DNA from: Streptomyces albipurpureus
GTDB taxonomy: Bacteria > Actinomycetota > Actinomycetes > Streptomycetales > Streptomycetaceae
DNA length: 64,000 nt
NCBI RefSeq assembly: GCF_023701525.1
Contig: NZ_JAMQAW010000010.1
Location: forward strand, 157,052 to 221,051
Direction of reading: 5' to 3'
The position numbers and the translations under genes are program-made. Under the pieces are notes generated by a model, which did no database searches, was not told where the DNA came from, and was given only the letters and a program-made list of their open reading frames with translations. Below are positions 43,004 to 51,143 of the stretch, piece by piece. Position 1 is the stretch's first letter. Every line of letters starts with the position of its first letter.

Positions 43004-43756
43004 TCAGTGAGGGGTGACTGAGCCGGAGTACTCCCGGCTGATGACATCGGCGGTGCGACGCACCAGCGGGAGCAGGCTGAGGAGTTCCTCGGCGGTGACG
43101 ACCACGTTCGGCGCGGAGACCGACATCGCGGCGACCACCCGACCGGCCGCACCGCGGATGGGCGCGCCGATGCAGTTGATGGATTCCTCGTGGCCGCCGA
43201 GGTCGGTGGCCCATCCCTGTTCGCGTACGGCGGCGAGTTCCTTGAGGAACGCCGCGGCGTTGGGTGTCGAACGGGATGTGTACATGGGGTAGTCGAGCTT
43301 CTCGGCGATGACCCGCCGCTCGGACTCGGGCAGATCGGCGAGGAGGAGTTTGGCGACCGCCGCGACGGTGATCGCCACGGGCTTTCCAATGCGTGAGTAC
43401 ATCCGCACGGGATAGCGGCTCTCCACCTTGTCGATGTAGAGAACTTCACTCTCCTCGTAGACGGCGAGATGGACGGTGTGCCCGATCTGCTCATTGAGAG
43501 TGATGAGATGGGGGTGGGCAATCTCGCGTACGTCGAGATTCTCCACCGCTTCCTGGGCCAGGGCGAAGAGCCGTGCGCCCAGGCGGTAGCGCTGGTCCTG
43601 CTGGCGGTAGACGAGCCCGTGGTCGTGGAGGGTACGCAGCAGTCGTAGCGCGGTGGATTTGTGTACGCCGAGGCGTTCGGCGACCTGTCCGAGGTCGGCG
43701 GGTCCCTGAGCGAGCAGCGGCAGGATGCTCAGCGCGCGGTCGACGGTCTGACTCAT
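43004..43756 (-). CDS. IclR family transcriptional regulator
   Basis: A 250-residue IclR regulator. HTH residues are visible in LGQVAERLGVHKSTALRLLR and the ligand-binding domain contains HLITLNEQIGHTVHLAVYEE, VMYSRIGKPVAITVAA-like sequence and GRVVAAMSVSAPN. It overlaps the kinase gene by 4 bases (ATGA). It probably represses both the kinase-iclR-ridA operon and the divergent dehydratase-deacylase operon via the inverted repeats at 45238-45289. Confidence 0.92.
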   Translation of the reverse strand: MSQTVDRALSILPLLAQGPADLGQVAERLGVHKSTALRLLRTLHDHGLVYRQQDQRYRLGARLFALAQEAVENLDVREIAHPHLITLNEQIGHTVHLAVYEESEVLYIDKVESRYPVRMYSRIGKPVAITVAAVAKLLLADLPESERRVIAEKLDYPMYTSRSTPNAAAFLKELAAVREQGWATDLGGHEESINCIGAPIRGAAGRVVAAMSVSAPNVVVTAEELLSLLPLVRRTADVISREYSGSVTPH

Positions 43757-45180
43757 GGTGTGCGTACCTCCTCATGGACGGCTGAGGTCCAGCCGGGGCC
43801 GAGACGAAGTCTCTCCCAGCCGGCGTCGTCGAGTGCCGCGAGACGGTCCGCGTGGGCGGTGGCCGGCGGTTGCCCGACGTCTCCGGGGACGGTGAGTGCC
43901 GCGGCGGCCAGCAGATGGCCGTGGCGGATGCGCTCCTTGATCGGCAGCCCGCGCAGGGTGCCGGAGAGGAAGCCGGCGGCGAAGGCGTCCCCGGCGCCGA
44001 CCGCGGCGATGATCTCCACCTTGGGGGCGGGCACGAAGGTGACGGTGTCCGACCGTCCGCCGATGCTGCCCAAGGGCCTGCTGGAGGCATGACCCGCACC
44101 GAACGCACGGGAGTGCCGGGTGCTGCTCGGGGCCAGCAGGACCGTCTCGGCCGCCGTGCCGTCTCGGCCGGTGTCCGGGCGGGGGGCCGGTGGGGTGCCG
44201 CCGTCGGGGGAGGCCGGGGCGGCTGGGCGGGGCTCGGCGGCCTGGTCGGTGCGGCTCGTCATACCGCCCAGCGCGGTGTTGCCGGACGCCGTGGCAGTGG
44301 CGTCGGCCGCGGGGGCGTCGGTGGTGCCGCGGGGCCGGTCCGATCCGGCGCCGACGGCCAGGGTGCCCGGCGAGGTCTGGTCTTCCGGCGCCTGGTCGGC
44401 GGTGGTGGTCCGGGCGGGAACCCGGTCATCACCGTCGCCTTCCGCGGCGAAGACGATCGCGCCCCTACCCCCCTGTTTGACCACCAGCATCGCGGGCTCC
44501 GGCAGCGCCTCCCGGATGGCCTCGGCCCCCCGCAGGCCCCAGGCGGCTTCGGCCTCGTCCTCTCCGACGAAGACAAGATCGGCTCCACGGGCCAACTCAA
44601 GGAGCACCCGCGCACCGGAGGCGTCGCGCCAGAGCCCGGGGCGGTGGTTGATGTCGAAGGAGACCAGGGGGCGGCCGGCGCGGGGCGCGGTGAGTTCGTG
44701 CATCAGCGCCAGGCAGTCGGCGGAGAGCGCGGCGGTGATCCCGGACAGGTGCAGTACCCGGGCGCTGGTGACATCCGCGTACGGCACGGTCTTGGGCGAC
44801 ATCGCGGAGGCCGCCGAGCCGGCCCGGTAGTAGACGACTTCATGGGTGGCGGCGGAGCGGTCGGTCGCGGTGCGGAAGTAGATGCCGGTGGGCCGACGAG
44901 GATCGCGGCTCACCGCGGAGGTGTCCACCCCGTAGGCGGCGATCGCCTCGATCAGATGGTCGCCAAAGCCGTCCACGCCGACCCTGCTGACCCATCGCAC
45001 CCGGTGTCCGATCGCCGCCAGCGCGCAGGCCACATTGGACTCGGCGCCCCCGATGGCACGGGCGAAGGAGGGGACGTCGGCGAGGCGTCCGGGCCGTGAT
45101 GGCAGAAAGGTGACCATGGACTCACCGAGGCAGATGACGTCAGTCGTGGCCACAGTTGCCGTTCCGGTCGGGCTGGTCAC
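43753..45180 (-). CDS. PfkB-family sugar kinase with long disordered insert
   Basis: A 475-residue carbohydrate kinase, close to 2-keto-3-deoxygluconate kinases. PfkB signatures are the N-terminal GGAESNVACALAAIG and the C-terminal AAVGAGDAFAAGFLSG with the catalytic Asp. A segment of about 130 residues between KQGGRGAIVF (about 240) and VTFVPAPKVEIIA (about 380) is rich in Ala, Asp, Gly, Pro, Ser and Thr and has no fold-like pattern; normal kinases are about 310-340 residues. The substrate may be a keto-sugar acid or related compound. It heads the operon with iclR and ridA. Confidence 0.85.
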   Translation of the reverse strand: MTSPTGTATVATTDVICLGESMVTFLPSRPGRLADVPSFARAIGGAESNVACALAAIGHRVRWVSRVGVDGFGDHLIEAIAAYGVDTSAVSRDPRRPTGIYFRTATDRSAATHEVVYYRAGSAASAMSPKTVPYADVTSARVLHLSGITAALSADCLALMHELTAPRAGRPLVSFDINHRPGLWRDASGARVLLELARGADLVFVGEDEAEAAWGLRGAEAIREALPEPAMLVVKQGGRGAIVFAAEGDGDDRVPARTTTADQAPEDQTSPGTLAVGAGSDRPRGTTDAPAADATATASGNTALGGMTSRTDQAAEPRPAAPASPDGGTPPAPRPDTGRDGTAAETVLLAPSSTRHSRAFGAGHASSRPLGSIGGRSDTVTFVPAPKVEIIAAVGAGDAFAAGFLSGTLRGLPIKERIRHGHLLAAAALTVPGDVGQPPATAHADRLAALDDAGWERLRLGPGWTSAVHEEVRTP

Positions 45181-45237
45181 CCTGGGGCTCCTCGCGGGGT
45201 GGGGGTGGTCGAGTCCATTGACCCGACACTGGGCCGG

Positions 45238-45289
45238 ATGTTAGACAACATCGAGCAATATGCGCAATGACTGTTGCAAGTAGTGCAAC
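45238..45289. promoter_or_regulatory. Candidate IclR operators between divergent operons
   Basis: Two perfect inverted repeats: ATGTT-AGAC-AACAT (45238-45251) and GTTGCA-AGTAG-TGCAAC (45273-45289). They lie in the 132-base region between the kinase start (45180) and the dehydratase start (45313), where an IclR protein would be expected to control both directions. Confidence 0.6.
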
Positions 45290-45312
45290 GGCCGTCTCAA
45301 TGAGGAGGCTCT

Positions 45313-46587
45313 ATGCCCGCCGACCAGCTCGCCCTGCTCCGGCACGAGCGCGTCGACCACCGGTTCAAGGCGCTCCCGCCGGACGCCGTGGGCCTGACGG
45401 TCGGCGAATTGGCGGCCGAGCGCCTCAACCTCTTCACCGGTGGCTTCACCACCCCCGTACTCGCGCTCTCCGCCGAATCCGTCGAGCACAACCTCGGCCT
45501 TCTCCAGACCTTCTCCGAGCGCCATGGGCTCTCCTTCGCCCCGCACGGCAAGACGTCGATGGCGCCGCAGCTCTTCGCCCGCCAGTTGGAGCACGGCGCC
45601 TGGGGCATCACCGTGGCCGTGCCCCACCAGGCCCGGGTCGCCCGCGCCCACGGCGTCCAGCGGATCTTCCTCGCCAATGAGGTCGTCGACAGCGCCGCCC
45701 TGTGCTGGCTCGCCGACGAGCTGGCCGATCCCGACTTCACCTTCATCTGCTACGTCGATTCCGTGCGCGGGGTCGAGCTGATGCACGAGGCCCTGACCAA
45801 GGCAGGCGCGGCCCGTCCCCTGCAGGTCGTGATCGAACTCGGCGCGGGTGAGGGCGCCCGGACCGGAGCGCGTACCGAGGCCGAATGCGCGGCGGTCGCC
45901 GACGCCGTCGCCGCCGCTTCCACCCTGCGGCTCGTCGGGGTCGCCGGCTACGAGGGCGAGGTGCCCGACGCCGACCCCGACAACGTCCGCGCCTGGCTGC
46001 GCCGGATGATCGCGCTCGCCGTCGACTTCGACCGGGCCGGACGGTTCGCCGGCACCGGGGAGATCGTGATCAGCGCGGGCGGCAGCGCCTGGTTCGACGC
46101 GGTCGCCGATGTGTTCGCGCAGATCCCGGAGCTGTCCCGGCCGGTGCTCAAGCTGCTGCGCTCGGGTGCGTACGTCTCCCATGACGACGGCCACTACCGC
46201 CACCTCACACCCTTCAACCGGGTCCCCGACGAGGGCGCGCTCCAGCCGGCCTTCCGGCTGTGGGCACAGGTCGTCTCCCGCCCCACCGCCGAGCAGGCGT
46301 TCATCAACGCGGGCAAGCGGGACGCCGCCTACGACCTGGACCTTCCGGAGGCCCAGGTGGTCCGTGACAGCCGTACCGGCGCGATCCGGCCGGCCGATGG
46401 CATCACCATCAGCGGGCTGTCCGACCAGCACGGCTGGGTACGTACGACTGAGGAGGCCCGACTGGAGGTCGGGGACTGGATCGGTATGGGTCTGTCCCAT
46501 CCCTGCACCGCCTTCGACAAGTGGCAGCTGATCCCCCTGGTCGAGGCCGATGGCACCGTCAGCGACTACATCCGTACATTCTTCTAG
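45313..46587 (+). CDS. D-serine dehydratase/D-threonine-aldolase-like PLP enzyme
   Basis: A 424-residue alanine-racemase-fold PLP enzyme. The PLP lysine is in SFAPHGKTSMAPQLF, and the C-terminal metal site is visible in GLSHPCTAFDKW (H and C ligands). It resembles amino-acid deaminases of the D-serine dehydratase (DSD1)/D-threonine aldolase group and would use a D-amino acid. With the deacylase 20 bases downstream, the likely pathway is N-acyl-D-amino acid to D-amino acid to keto acid. RidA would remove imine intermediates. Confidence 0.88.
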   Translation: MPADQLALLRHERVDHRFKALPPDAVGLTVGELAAERLNLFTGGFTTPVLALSAESVEHNLGLLQTFSERHGLSFAPHGKTSMAPQLFARQLEHGAWGITVAVPHQARVARAHGVQRIFLANEVVDSAALCWLADELADPDFTFICYVDSVRGVELMHEALTKAGAARPLQVVIELGAGEGARTGARTEAECAAVADAVAAASTLRLVGVAGYEGEVPDADPDNVRAWLRRMIALAVDFDRAGRFAGTGEIVISAGGSAWFDAVADVFAQIPELSRPVLKLLRSGAYVSHDDGHYRHLTPFNRVPDEGALQPAFRLWAQVVSRPTAEQAFINAGKRDAAYDLDLPEAQVVRDSRTGAIRPADGITISGLSDQHGWVRTTEEARLEVGDWIGMGLSHPCTAFDKWQLIPLVEADGTVSDYIRTFF

Positions 46588-46606
46588 GCCCGGGAGCGGC
46601 GGAACC

Positions 46607-48223
46607 ATGGATCTCGTCATCCGTGACACATGTGTCATCGACGGCACGGGCGGCCCCTCCTACCGCGCCGACGTCGGGATACGAAACGGCCGGATCGCCG
46701 CGATCCGCCGGGAGGGCGACCCCGCGCTCTCCGGCACCCGAACCCTCGATGCCAGCGGACTCGCCCTGTCCCCCGGCTTCATCGACATGCACGCCCACAG
46801 CGACCTCGCGCTCCTGCGCGACCCCGCCCACGAGGCGAAGGCGGCCCAGGGCGTCACCCTGGAGGTGCTGGGTCAGGACGGGCTGTCCTACGCCCCCGTC
46901 GACGACCGCACCCTGGAGGGCGTACGCCAGGCGATCAACGGCTGGAACGGCGGCGGCCCCGGCGACGATTCGGTGGCGTTCGACTGGCGCACGGTCGGCG
47001 AGTACCTGGACCGCCTCGACCAGGGCATCGCCGTCAACGCGGCCTATCTGATCCCCCAGGGCACGGTACGGATGTACGCGGTGGGCTGGGACGACCGGCC
47101 CGCGACCGCGACCGAGCTCACCCGGATGAAGCAACTCGTCGCCGAGGGGCTTGAGCAAGGCGCGGTGGGCATGTCGTCCGGACTGACCTACACACCCGGG
47201 ATGTACGCCCCCGACGCCGAACTCACCGAGCTGTGCCGGGTCCTCGCCCCCTACGACGGCTACTACTGCCCCCACCACCGCTCGTACGGGGCCGGTGCCC
47301 TCCAGGCGTACGAGGACATGGTCCAGGTCACCCGGGAAGCCGGCTGCGCCCTGCACCTCGCCCACGCCACCATGAACTTCGGGGTGAACAAGGGCAGGGC
47401 GGCCGATCTCCTCGCCCTGCTCGACCGGGCCATCGACCGTGGCGCGGACATCTCCCTCGACACCTATCCCTACACCCCCGGCTCCACCACACTGGTCGCG
47501 GTGCTGCCCAGTTGGGCGAGCGAGGGCGGCCCCGAGGCGACCCTGGCACGGTTGCGGGACGAAGCGGTGGCCGAACGCATCCGCCACCATCTGGAGGTGA
47601 TCGGCTCCGACGGCTGCCACGGGGTGCCGATGGAGTGGGAGACGATCGAGATCTCCGGTGTCGTCGACCCCGAGCTCGATGCCCATATCGGTTCGACCAT
47701 CGAGGAGAGCGCCCGGTCGCGGGGAGAGTCGCCCTGGACGACGGCTCGACGGCTGCTGATCGAGGACCGGCTGGGCTCCACCATCCTCCAGCACGTCGGC
47801 CATGAGGAGAACGTCCGGGCGATCATGCGCCACCGGGTGCACACCGGGGGCAGCGACGGCATCCTCCAGGGCAGCAAGCCCCACCCGCGCGCCTTTGGCA
47901 CCTTCCCGCACTACCTCGGCCGGTACGCACGCGAGTTGGGCGTTCTCTCGCTGGAGGAGACCGTCGCCCATCTCACCTCCCGTCCCGCAGCCCGGCTACG
48001 GCTGCCGGACCGCGGGCTTGTGCGCGAGGGCTACCGAGCCGACCTGGTCATGTTCGACCCCGAGACGGTCGCGGCCGGCTCGACCTTCGACGCCCCGCGC
48101 GCCCTGCCCTTCGGGATTCCCCATGTGCTGATCGACGGCCGGTGGGTGATCAGGGACGGGGTGCGTACGGACGTACTGGCGGGCCGCTCGGTCCGCCGCA
48201 CCCTTGGCCGCAACCAGATGTAG
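46607..48223 (+). CDS. N-acyl-D-amino-acid deacylase
   Basis: A 538-residue amidohydrolase-superfamily enzyme. The metal-site motif GFIDMHAHSDLALL is near residue 60, with later His-containing motifs CPHHRSYGAGALQAYED, LHLAHATMNFG and QHVGHEENVRAI, and an active-site Asp in HTGGSDGILQG. It matches D-aminoacylases/dihydroorotase-like deacylases. ATG 46607 is used. It lies 20 bases after the PLP enzyme gene and forms an operon with it. Confidence 0.92.
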   Translation: MDLVIRDTCVIDGTGGPSYRADVGIRNGRIAAIRREGDPALSGTRTLDASGLALSPGFIDMHAHSDLALLRDPAHEAKAAQGVTLEVLGQDGLSYAPVDDRTLEGVRQAINGWNGGGPGDDSVAFDWRTVGEYLDRLDQGIAVNAAYLIPQGTVRMYAVGWDDRPATATELTRMKQLVAEGLEQGAVGMSSGLTYTPGMYAPDAELTELCRVLAPYDGYYCPHHRSYGAGALQAYEDMVQVTREAGCALHLAHATMNFGVNKGRAADLLALLDRAIDRGADISLDTYPYTPGSTTLVAVLPSWASEGGPEATLARLRDEAVAERIRHHLEVIGSDGCHGVPMEWETIEISGVVDPELDAHIGSTIEESARSRGESPWTTARRLLIEDRLGSTILQHVGHEENVRAIMRHRVHTGGSDGILQGSKPHPRAFGTFPHYLGRYARELGVLSLEETVAHLTSRPAARLRLPDRGLVREGYRADLVMFDPETVAAGSTFDAPRALPFGIPHVLIDGRWVIRDGVRTDVLAGRSVRRTLGRNQM

Positions 48224-48424
48224 TCAGCCCTTGGGGAGCAGCTTCGAAGCGACGTCCTTCACCGGGGCGAGCACCCCGCCGGGCGGCGGCTTGAGGAGGT
48301 TCCGATCGACCTCCCCGGTGGACTGCGGGGTGGCGCTGGGGGCGGCGTGTGCGGTGGTGAGCGCGGGGATGGCGAGCACACAGACGACGGCGGCCACGGT
48401 GGCGGCCTGGAGATAACGGGTCAT
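48224..48424 (-). CDS. Small secreted protein, function unknown
   Basis: A 66-residue protein with a signal peptide (AATVAAVVCVLAIPALTTAHA) and a mature part of about 38 residues rich in Pro, Leu and Lys. GAAGAG precedes the ATG. It abuts the stop of the convergent deacylase gene. No family is recognised. Confidence 0.7.
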   Translation of the reverse strand: MTRYLQAATVAAVVCVLAIPALTTAHAAPSATPQSTGEVDRNLLKPPPGGVLAPVKDVASKLLPKG

Positions 48425-48758
48425 ACGCTCTTCAACGCCCCGACGGGTCGGGGGTCACGACTCCGCCCGCACCTTGAGGCGCACGCCCGGGTGCGGCTGG
48501 CCCGTGATCCCGTACCGCACTCGGCGGTGGTGCGCCCGGCGCGCGGTACTCGTGGCCCCGCCGGGACAGGGCAACGGATGCCCGGTATCCCACCTGCCCC
48601 GCCCCGATACCCGCCGTCGCGCGCGCCCCGGACGTTGCTCCACTACGGCAAAGGGCGGGCACTTTGGCCGCTATCCGTTACCGCCCCAGGGTTGCGGCGT
48701 TGTAGCAGCGTGAAGGCCGCAAGTCCTGTGGTCGAGTTCTGATCTGCAAGGAGAACTG
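48425..48758. other. Gene-free region upstream of the chaplin gene
   Basis: Holds the chaplin promoter and the upstream end of the small secreted gene. AAGGAG lies 6 bases before the chaplin ATG at 48759. No strong operator is apparent. Confidence 0.4.
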
Positions 48759-49022
48759 ATGTCGCGTATCGCGAAGGCCGCTGCCGTCGTCGCCGGCTCG
48801 GGTGCCATCCTGGCCGGCGGTGCCGGTCTGGCTGTTGCCGACGCCGGAGCGCACGGTGCCGCTACCCACTCCCCCGGTGTGATCTCCGGCAACGCCGTCC
48901 AGGTGCCGGTCAACATCCCGGTGAACCTCTGCGGCAACACCGTGAACGTGATTGCGCTGCTGAACCCCGCGTTCGGCAACACCTGCGTGAACGCCTCCGG
49001 CGGCGGCGCCTACGGCCACTGA
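48759..49022 (+). CDS. Short chaplin
   Basis: An 87-residue hydrophobic cell-surface protein. Its signal peptide (about residues 1-28) is followed by a single chaplin domain: SPGVISGNAVQVPVNIPVNL, CGNTVNVIALLNPAFGNTC with the two conserved Cys, and a short GGAYGH tail. Short chaplins assemble into amyloid-like rodlets on aerial hyphae. This copy lacks a sortase motif, as expected of the short class. Confidence 0.95.
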   Translation: MSRIAKAAAVVAGSGAILAGGAGLAVADAGAHGAATHSPGVISGNAVQVPVNIPVNLCGNTVNVIALLNPAFGNTCVNASGGGAYGH

Positions 49023-49043
49023 GCCGTATCTACCCCGAGCATC

Positions 49044-49072
49044 GAGGCCCCCTTCCGACGGAAGGGGGCCTC
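49044..49072. terminator. Bidirectional terminator between chaplin and tyrosinase
   Basis: Perfect 13-bp arms GAGGCCCCCTTCC (49044-49056) and GGAAGGGGGCCTC (49060-49072) with a 3-base loop between convergent genes. Confidence 0.85.
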
Positions 49073-49077
49073 GGTCG

Positions 49078-49947
49078 TCATGCGTACCGGTACCAGCGTG
49101 TGTGATCCAACAGCTCGGCCGGTGTGATCTGCCAGGGCGGCAACGGCTCATCCAGCGCGAAGACCCGCCCGCTCTGCGGATCGGACGCGGGCAGCTTGGT
49201 CCGCGGCAGATAGTCCGCGTCCGGATGCGCGCTCTGCCAGCGCAGCCAGAGCAGATCCATATACGAGTGGTGCAGCCAGAACACCGGGTCGTTGGGCGAG
49301 GTCGCCCCCAGCATCAGCCCGCCCACCCACCGGTGGACGCGATTGTGGTTGCGCCAGCGCACCGGATCGTCCATGCCGCCTTCCGTCCACCCCTCGATGA
49401 GATTGCGGAAGCCGGTGCGCACGGTCGAGTCCCAGGGCTCGGCGTCATAGACCGGTGCGTCGAGAGCCGCGGCGACGTCCTCCTTGGTGGGCAGCGACAC
49501 CGGGTCCGAGGGGCGGCCGAGGTTGCGGGTGAGATATCTGCCGTCCGTGACCCGGGAGTTGATCGGCCAGTTGCCCCCTGAATGGGCGAAGGGGCCGCTC
49601 ATCACTTGGCGGTCACCGACCCTTCCCGTCCCGCCGAGGAAGTCGTCCGCCCACAGCGATGAGGCGGGCGAGTTGTCGACCGTCCAGTCCCAGTAGGGGA
49701 TGGAGACGCCCGGGTCTACCTTCTGGAGCGCCCGCTCGAAGTCCAGCAGGAACGCACGGTGCCAGGGAAAGAACGAGGGCGTCATATGGGCTGCGCGTGG
49801 ACCGTCCTCCGCATCGGGAACGTAGTACTCGCCGTGCATCCGTACGAACTCGTCATAGCGCCCGGAGCGTTTCAGCTCCAGCAGCGCGTCCACCAGCCGT
49901 CGCTTCTCCGTACGGGTCAGATTCCGCTGGTTCTTGCGGGTGTACAC
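49078..49947 (-). CDS. melC2: Tyrosinase (MelC2-type)
   Basis: A 289-residue type-3 copper enzyme oxidising tyrosine to melanin precursors. Copper A histidines are in RMHGEYY, RAAHMTPSFFPWHRAFLLDF; copper B ligands are in RNHNRVHRWVGG and DPVFWLHHSYMDLLW, so all six are present. It has no signal peptide of its own and depends on the MelC1 chaperone gene 20 bases upstream. GTG 49947 gives the family N-terminus MYTRKNQRNLT. Confidence 0.93.
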   Translation of the reverse strand: MYTRKNQRNLTRTEKRRLVDALLELKRSGRYDEFVRMHGEYYVPDAEDGPRAAHMTPSFFPWHRAFLLDFERALQKVDPGVSIPYWDWTVDNSPASSLWADDFLGGTGRVGDRQVMSGPFAHSGGNWPINSRVTDGRYLTRNLGRPSDPVSLPTKEDVAAALDAPVYDAEPWDSTVRTGFRNLIEGWTEGGMDDPVRWRNHNRVHRWVGGLMLGATSPNDPVFWLHHSYMDLLWLRWQSAHPDADYLPRTKLPASDPQSGRVFALDEPLPPWQITPAELLDHTRWYRYA

Positions 49948-49967
49948 CGGTGCCGAACCTCCCCGGT

Positions 49968-50441
49968 TCAGTGGGTCTGCGGGGTGGTGTGCCCCGTGGG
50001 CGGGGTGGACGCCAGTTGGGCGGCTCCCAACTCGTCGACCGCGGCCCGAGCCACTTCGCGCAGCGTCGGGAAGGACTCGTAGTGGTTGACCAGGCTCAGA
50101 TAGCTGCCGTCGGCGCGTCGCATCACATGGAGCGGGCGGCCGTCGATCCGGACTTCCACACTGGGCAGCGCAACGGCCACCGCCGGCCGGGTGCGGGGCC
50201 CCCGCACGGGCACCAGGACGGTGGCGGAGCCTTCGATGCGGCGGCCCCGGTACATCTCGGCGAACCGTTCCAGACCGGGCGGCCCGGCGACCCCCCGGCG
50301 CGGGGCGTTGGCCGGTCTTCCACGGGCGATGATCGGCGCGAGTGCGCCGGCCGTGCCCGCGACAACACCGAAGGTGAACGCGGTCCGCAGCAGTATGCGG
50401 CGGCTGAGGAAGCGGGTGGTCGTACGGTCGGGAAGTGGCAT
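49968..50441 (-). CDS. melC1: MelC1 tyrosinase cofactor/copper chaperone
   Basis: A 157-residue protein with a twin-Arg-like signal (RRILLRTAFTFGVVAGTAGA) and the conserved MelC1 core FAEMYRGRRIEG and PLHVMRRADGSYLSLVNHYE. It delivers copper to and exports the tyrosinase. The His-rich loop of many MelC1 proteins is absent here and is replaced by a Pro/Val-rich segment, which resembles the second (MelD1-like) copies of some Streptomyces. It precedes melC2 on the same strand. Confidence 0.9.
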   Translation of the reverse strand: MPLPDRTTTRFLSRRILLRTAFTFGVVAGTAGALAPIIARGRPANAPRRGVAGPPGLERFAEMYRGRRIEGSATVLVPVRGPRTRPAVAVALPSVEVRIDGRPLHVMRRADGSYLSLVNHYESFPTLREVARAAVDELGAAQLASTPPTGHTTPQTH

Positions 50442-51143
50442 GGGTGTGCTCTTTCGACGTGGCCGTGCATCGGTCTGTCAACGAGACGAGCGGGAAAGGG
50501 TTGCTCGTCCGGGTGGCCGGTCGGGGACGAAAGCCACCTCGACCTGATCACCCGACGACGGCGCCCTGGTGGACGGGCACCCGGCGGTCCGTGCACCCCA
50601 ACGGGACGGGGGCTGTGCGGGCATCCGCTGGGGAGTGCCTGGTGGGGCGCCGCGGCGCCGTACTGGACGACCAGGGCCTCGACGGCGGTCACGACCCCCT
50701 GCCGACGCCCCCGCCGCGGCACCGCGGCCGGGCGGGAGACCTTCGGGTGATCGACTTCCTGGGCAGGAGATGCCTCCCTCTCCGCCGCGATCCCCGCGCT
50801 TCGTCCGCCACCGCTCCGTCGCTGCCCCGACGGACCGCTGAACTACCGCGGTGTTGGACCGCCGCGGTGCGTCAGCCGTCCGGTAGCCAACGATCCGGCT
50901 GGTCGTCGAGGAGGGTCAGCGTTCCCCTGTCGGCGGCAACGACCGGTCGACGGTCGGAACCGGCTCAGGGCGATGAGAAGCGAGAAACGCGATGAGAGGC
51001 GATGTGGGGCGGCGAGAAACGACTCAGGACAGTCAGGCGCGGCAAACCATCATTTCCCCCGTTGTGTTGGACATTCGACGTACTGGACATCCAGCCCTCA
51101 CCCAGTGGTCCGGCGGGCCGCCCTACCCCAGGAGGTGGTGACC
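50442..51143. other. 700-base gene-free region with GAGA-type repeats
   Basis: No convincing gene. Near 50972-51005 it holds two copies of CGATGAGA separated by AGCGAGAAACG and a third partial copy, giving a short purine-rich repeat cluster ahead of the P450 gene. Frames here are GC-driven. Confidence 0.5.
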
